This document shows positions 6,079 through 6,289 of a DNA stretch of 6,289 nucleotides, in pieces. A program made the translations under genes and the position numbers. The stretch is from positions 1 through 6,289 of the forward strand of contig JAJZCU010000134.1 of the NCBI GenBank assembly GCA_021828935.1, given 5' to 3'. Position 1 is the first letter of the stretch. Each line of letters begins with the position of its first letter. The notes under the pieces are model-generated. The model was given only the letters and a program-made list of their open reading frames with translations. It had not been told where the DNA came from and did no database searches. The stretch is from Planctomycetota bacterium (lineage in GTDB: Bacteria; Planctomycetota; Phycisphaerae; WQYP01).

Positions 6079-6113
6079 GTCTCTTTCCATGCATGCGGGA
6101 GCGGGGCGCCAAA

Positions 6114-6126
6114 AGCCTCGGAGGCT
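6114..6126. repeat. Short palindrome in the leader of the LEPR/CAP gene
   Basis: AGCCTC-G-GAGGCT is a perfect inverted repeat around one base, 47 bp upstream of the start codon. Read on the minus strand it is followed by TTTT, so AGCC/GGCT could form a small hairpin in the leader or an operator-like site. The evidence is only symmetry and position. Confidence 0.3.
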
Positions 6127-6289
6127 CGCCCTTCCGCCACGCATATTATCGCCCCCAACGCCGCTTTTGCTTTGACAGTTCCCGCAGCTTACGTGGCATT
6201 TTTGGCAGCGTAGAACATATAAGACGTGAGGGCAACGCACGTCGCGCGAATGTCCCCCGCTGATACGAGGGTAAAAAAACGCTGAGACG

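Larger units (their letters stand above)
6068..6289. other. Upstream region of the LEPR/CAP gene; no gene recognised
   Basis: These 222 bp hold no convincing ORF; open frames crossing it are shadows of the minus-strand gene. A minus-strand GATAAT lies at 6145-6150 but has no good -35 at 16-18 bp. A plus-strand TTGACA (6172-6177) has no -10 at the right distance. A run of seven A at 6273-6279 reads as a T-run on the minus strand and could be the tail of a terminator for a leftward gene beyond the right edge; its stem would be outside the window or weak. Confidence 0.4.

Noticed and set aside
6068..6112. Longer LEPR/CAP protein starting at ATG 6112 or 6094
   Set aside because: AGGAAA is ideally placed for ATG 6067, and LEPR-motif proteins normally begin a few dozen residues before the motif.
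6172..6200. Plus-strand promoter beginning at a perfect TTGACA
   Set aside because: No -10-like hexamer occurs 16-18 bp downstream (GGCATT), and no plus-strand gene follows in the window.
6195..6209. Sigma54-type promoter at TGGCATTTTTGGCAGC
   Set aside because: The GG to GC distance is 11 rather than 10 and the -12 element does not match; it is better described as a direct repeat of TGGCA.
3441..6263. Plus-strand and other-frame ORFs of 60-142 residues across the large gene
   Set aside because: They lie antisense or out of frame to a coherent 930-residue protein with clear domains and repeats, and show no recognisable motifs of their own.
6068..6289. Cyclic-di-GMP riboswitch in the leader of the large gene
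   Set aside because: I looked for GEMM-like conserved segments because of the nearby cyclase gene and found none.

Overview
The window looks like chromosomal DNA of a free-living, moderately GC-rich bacterium, most likely Planctomycetota (Phycisphaerae-like). That assignment is an inference. It rests mainly on the N-terminal LEPRLLLSG motif of the large minus-strand protein, a signature of big exported proteins that I associate chiefly with Planctomycetota, and on the combination of that motif with a bacterial CAP domain and many tandem beta-rich repeats. No phage, transposase, plasmid or defence gene is visible.

Layout: (1) Positions 1-1383 (+) hold the 3' part of a signalling gene, a pseudo-receiver/GAF-like/GGDEF diguanylate cyclase whose true start lies left of the window. 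(2) An 87-bp gap carries a plausible sigma70-type promoter and a good ribosome binding site. (3) Positions 1471-2187 (+) hold yggS, the PLP-binding homeostasis protein. (4) Positions 2188-3274 have no credible gene. They hold a tandem array of five long imperfect dyads plus a degraded sixth, built from 9-nt ATCCGCG-type modules and separated by a conserved spacer of about 116 bp. (5) Positions 3275-6067 (-) encode a 930-residue exported-type protein: LEPR motif, CAP/SCP-like domain, SdrD-B/carboxypeptidase-regulatory-like domain, then six tandem repeats of about 100 residues running to the C-terminus. (6) Positions 6068-6289 are its upstream region.

The yggS gene and the large gene converge on the dyad array, so the array lies where two transcripts must end. 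The cyclase and yggS may be co-transcribed, but yggS has its own promoter candidate. No direct functional link between these genes is demonstrated. Cyclic-di-GMP often controls surface proteins, so a cyclase near a surface-type protein is suggestive only.

The observations most worth following are the dyad array (modular arms, two interchangeable loops, conserved polarity) and the large repeat protein, which has no lysine after residue 4 and no cysteine after residue 22. I found no convincing multi-gene novel system.
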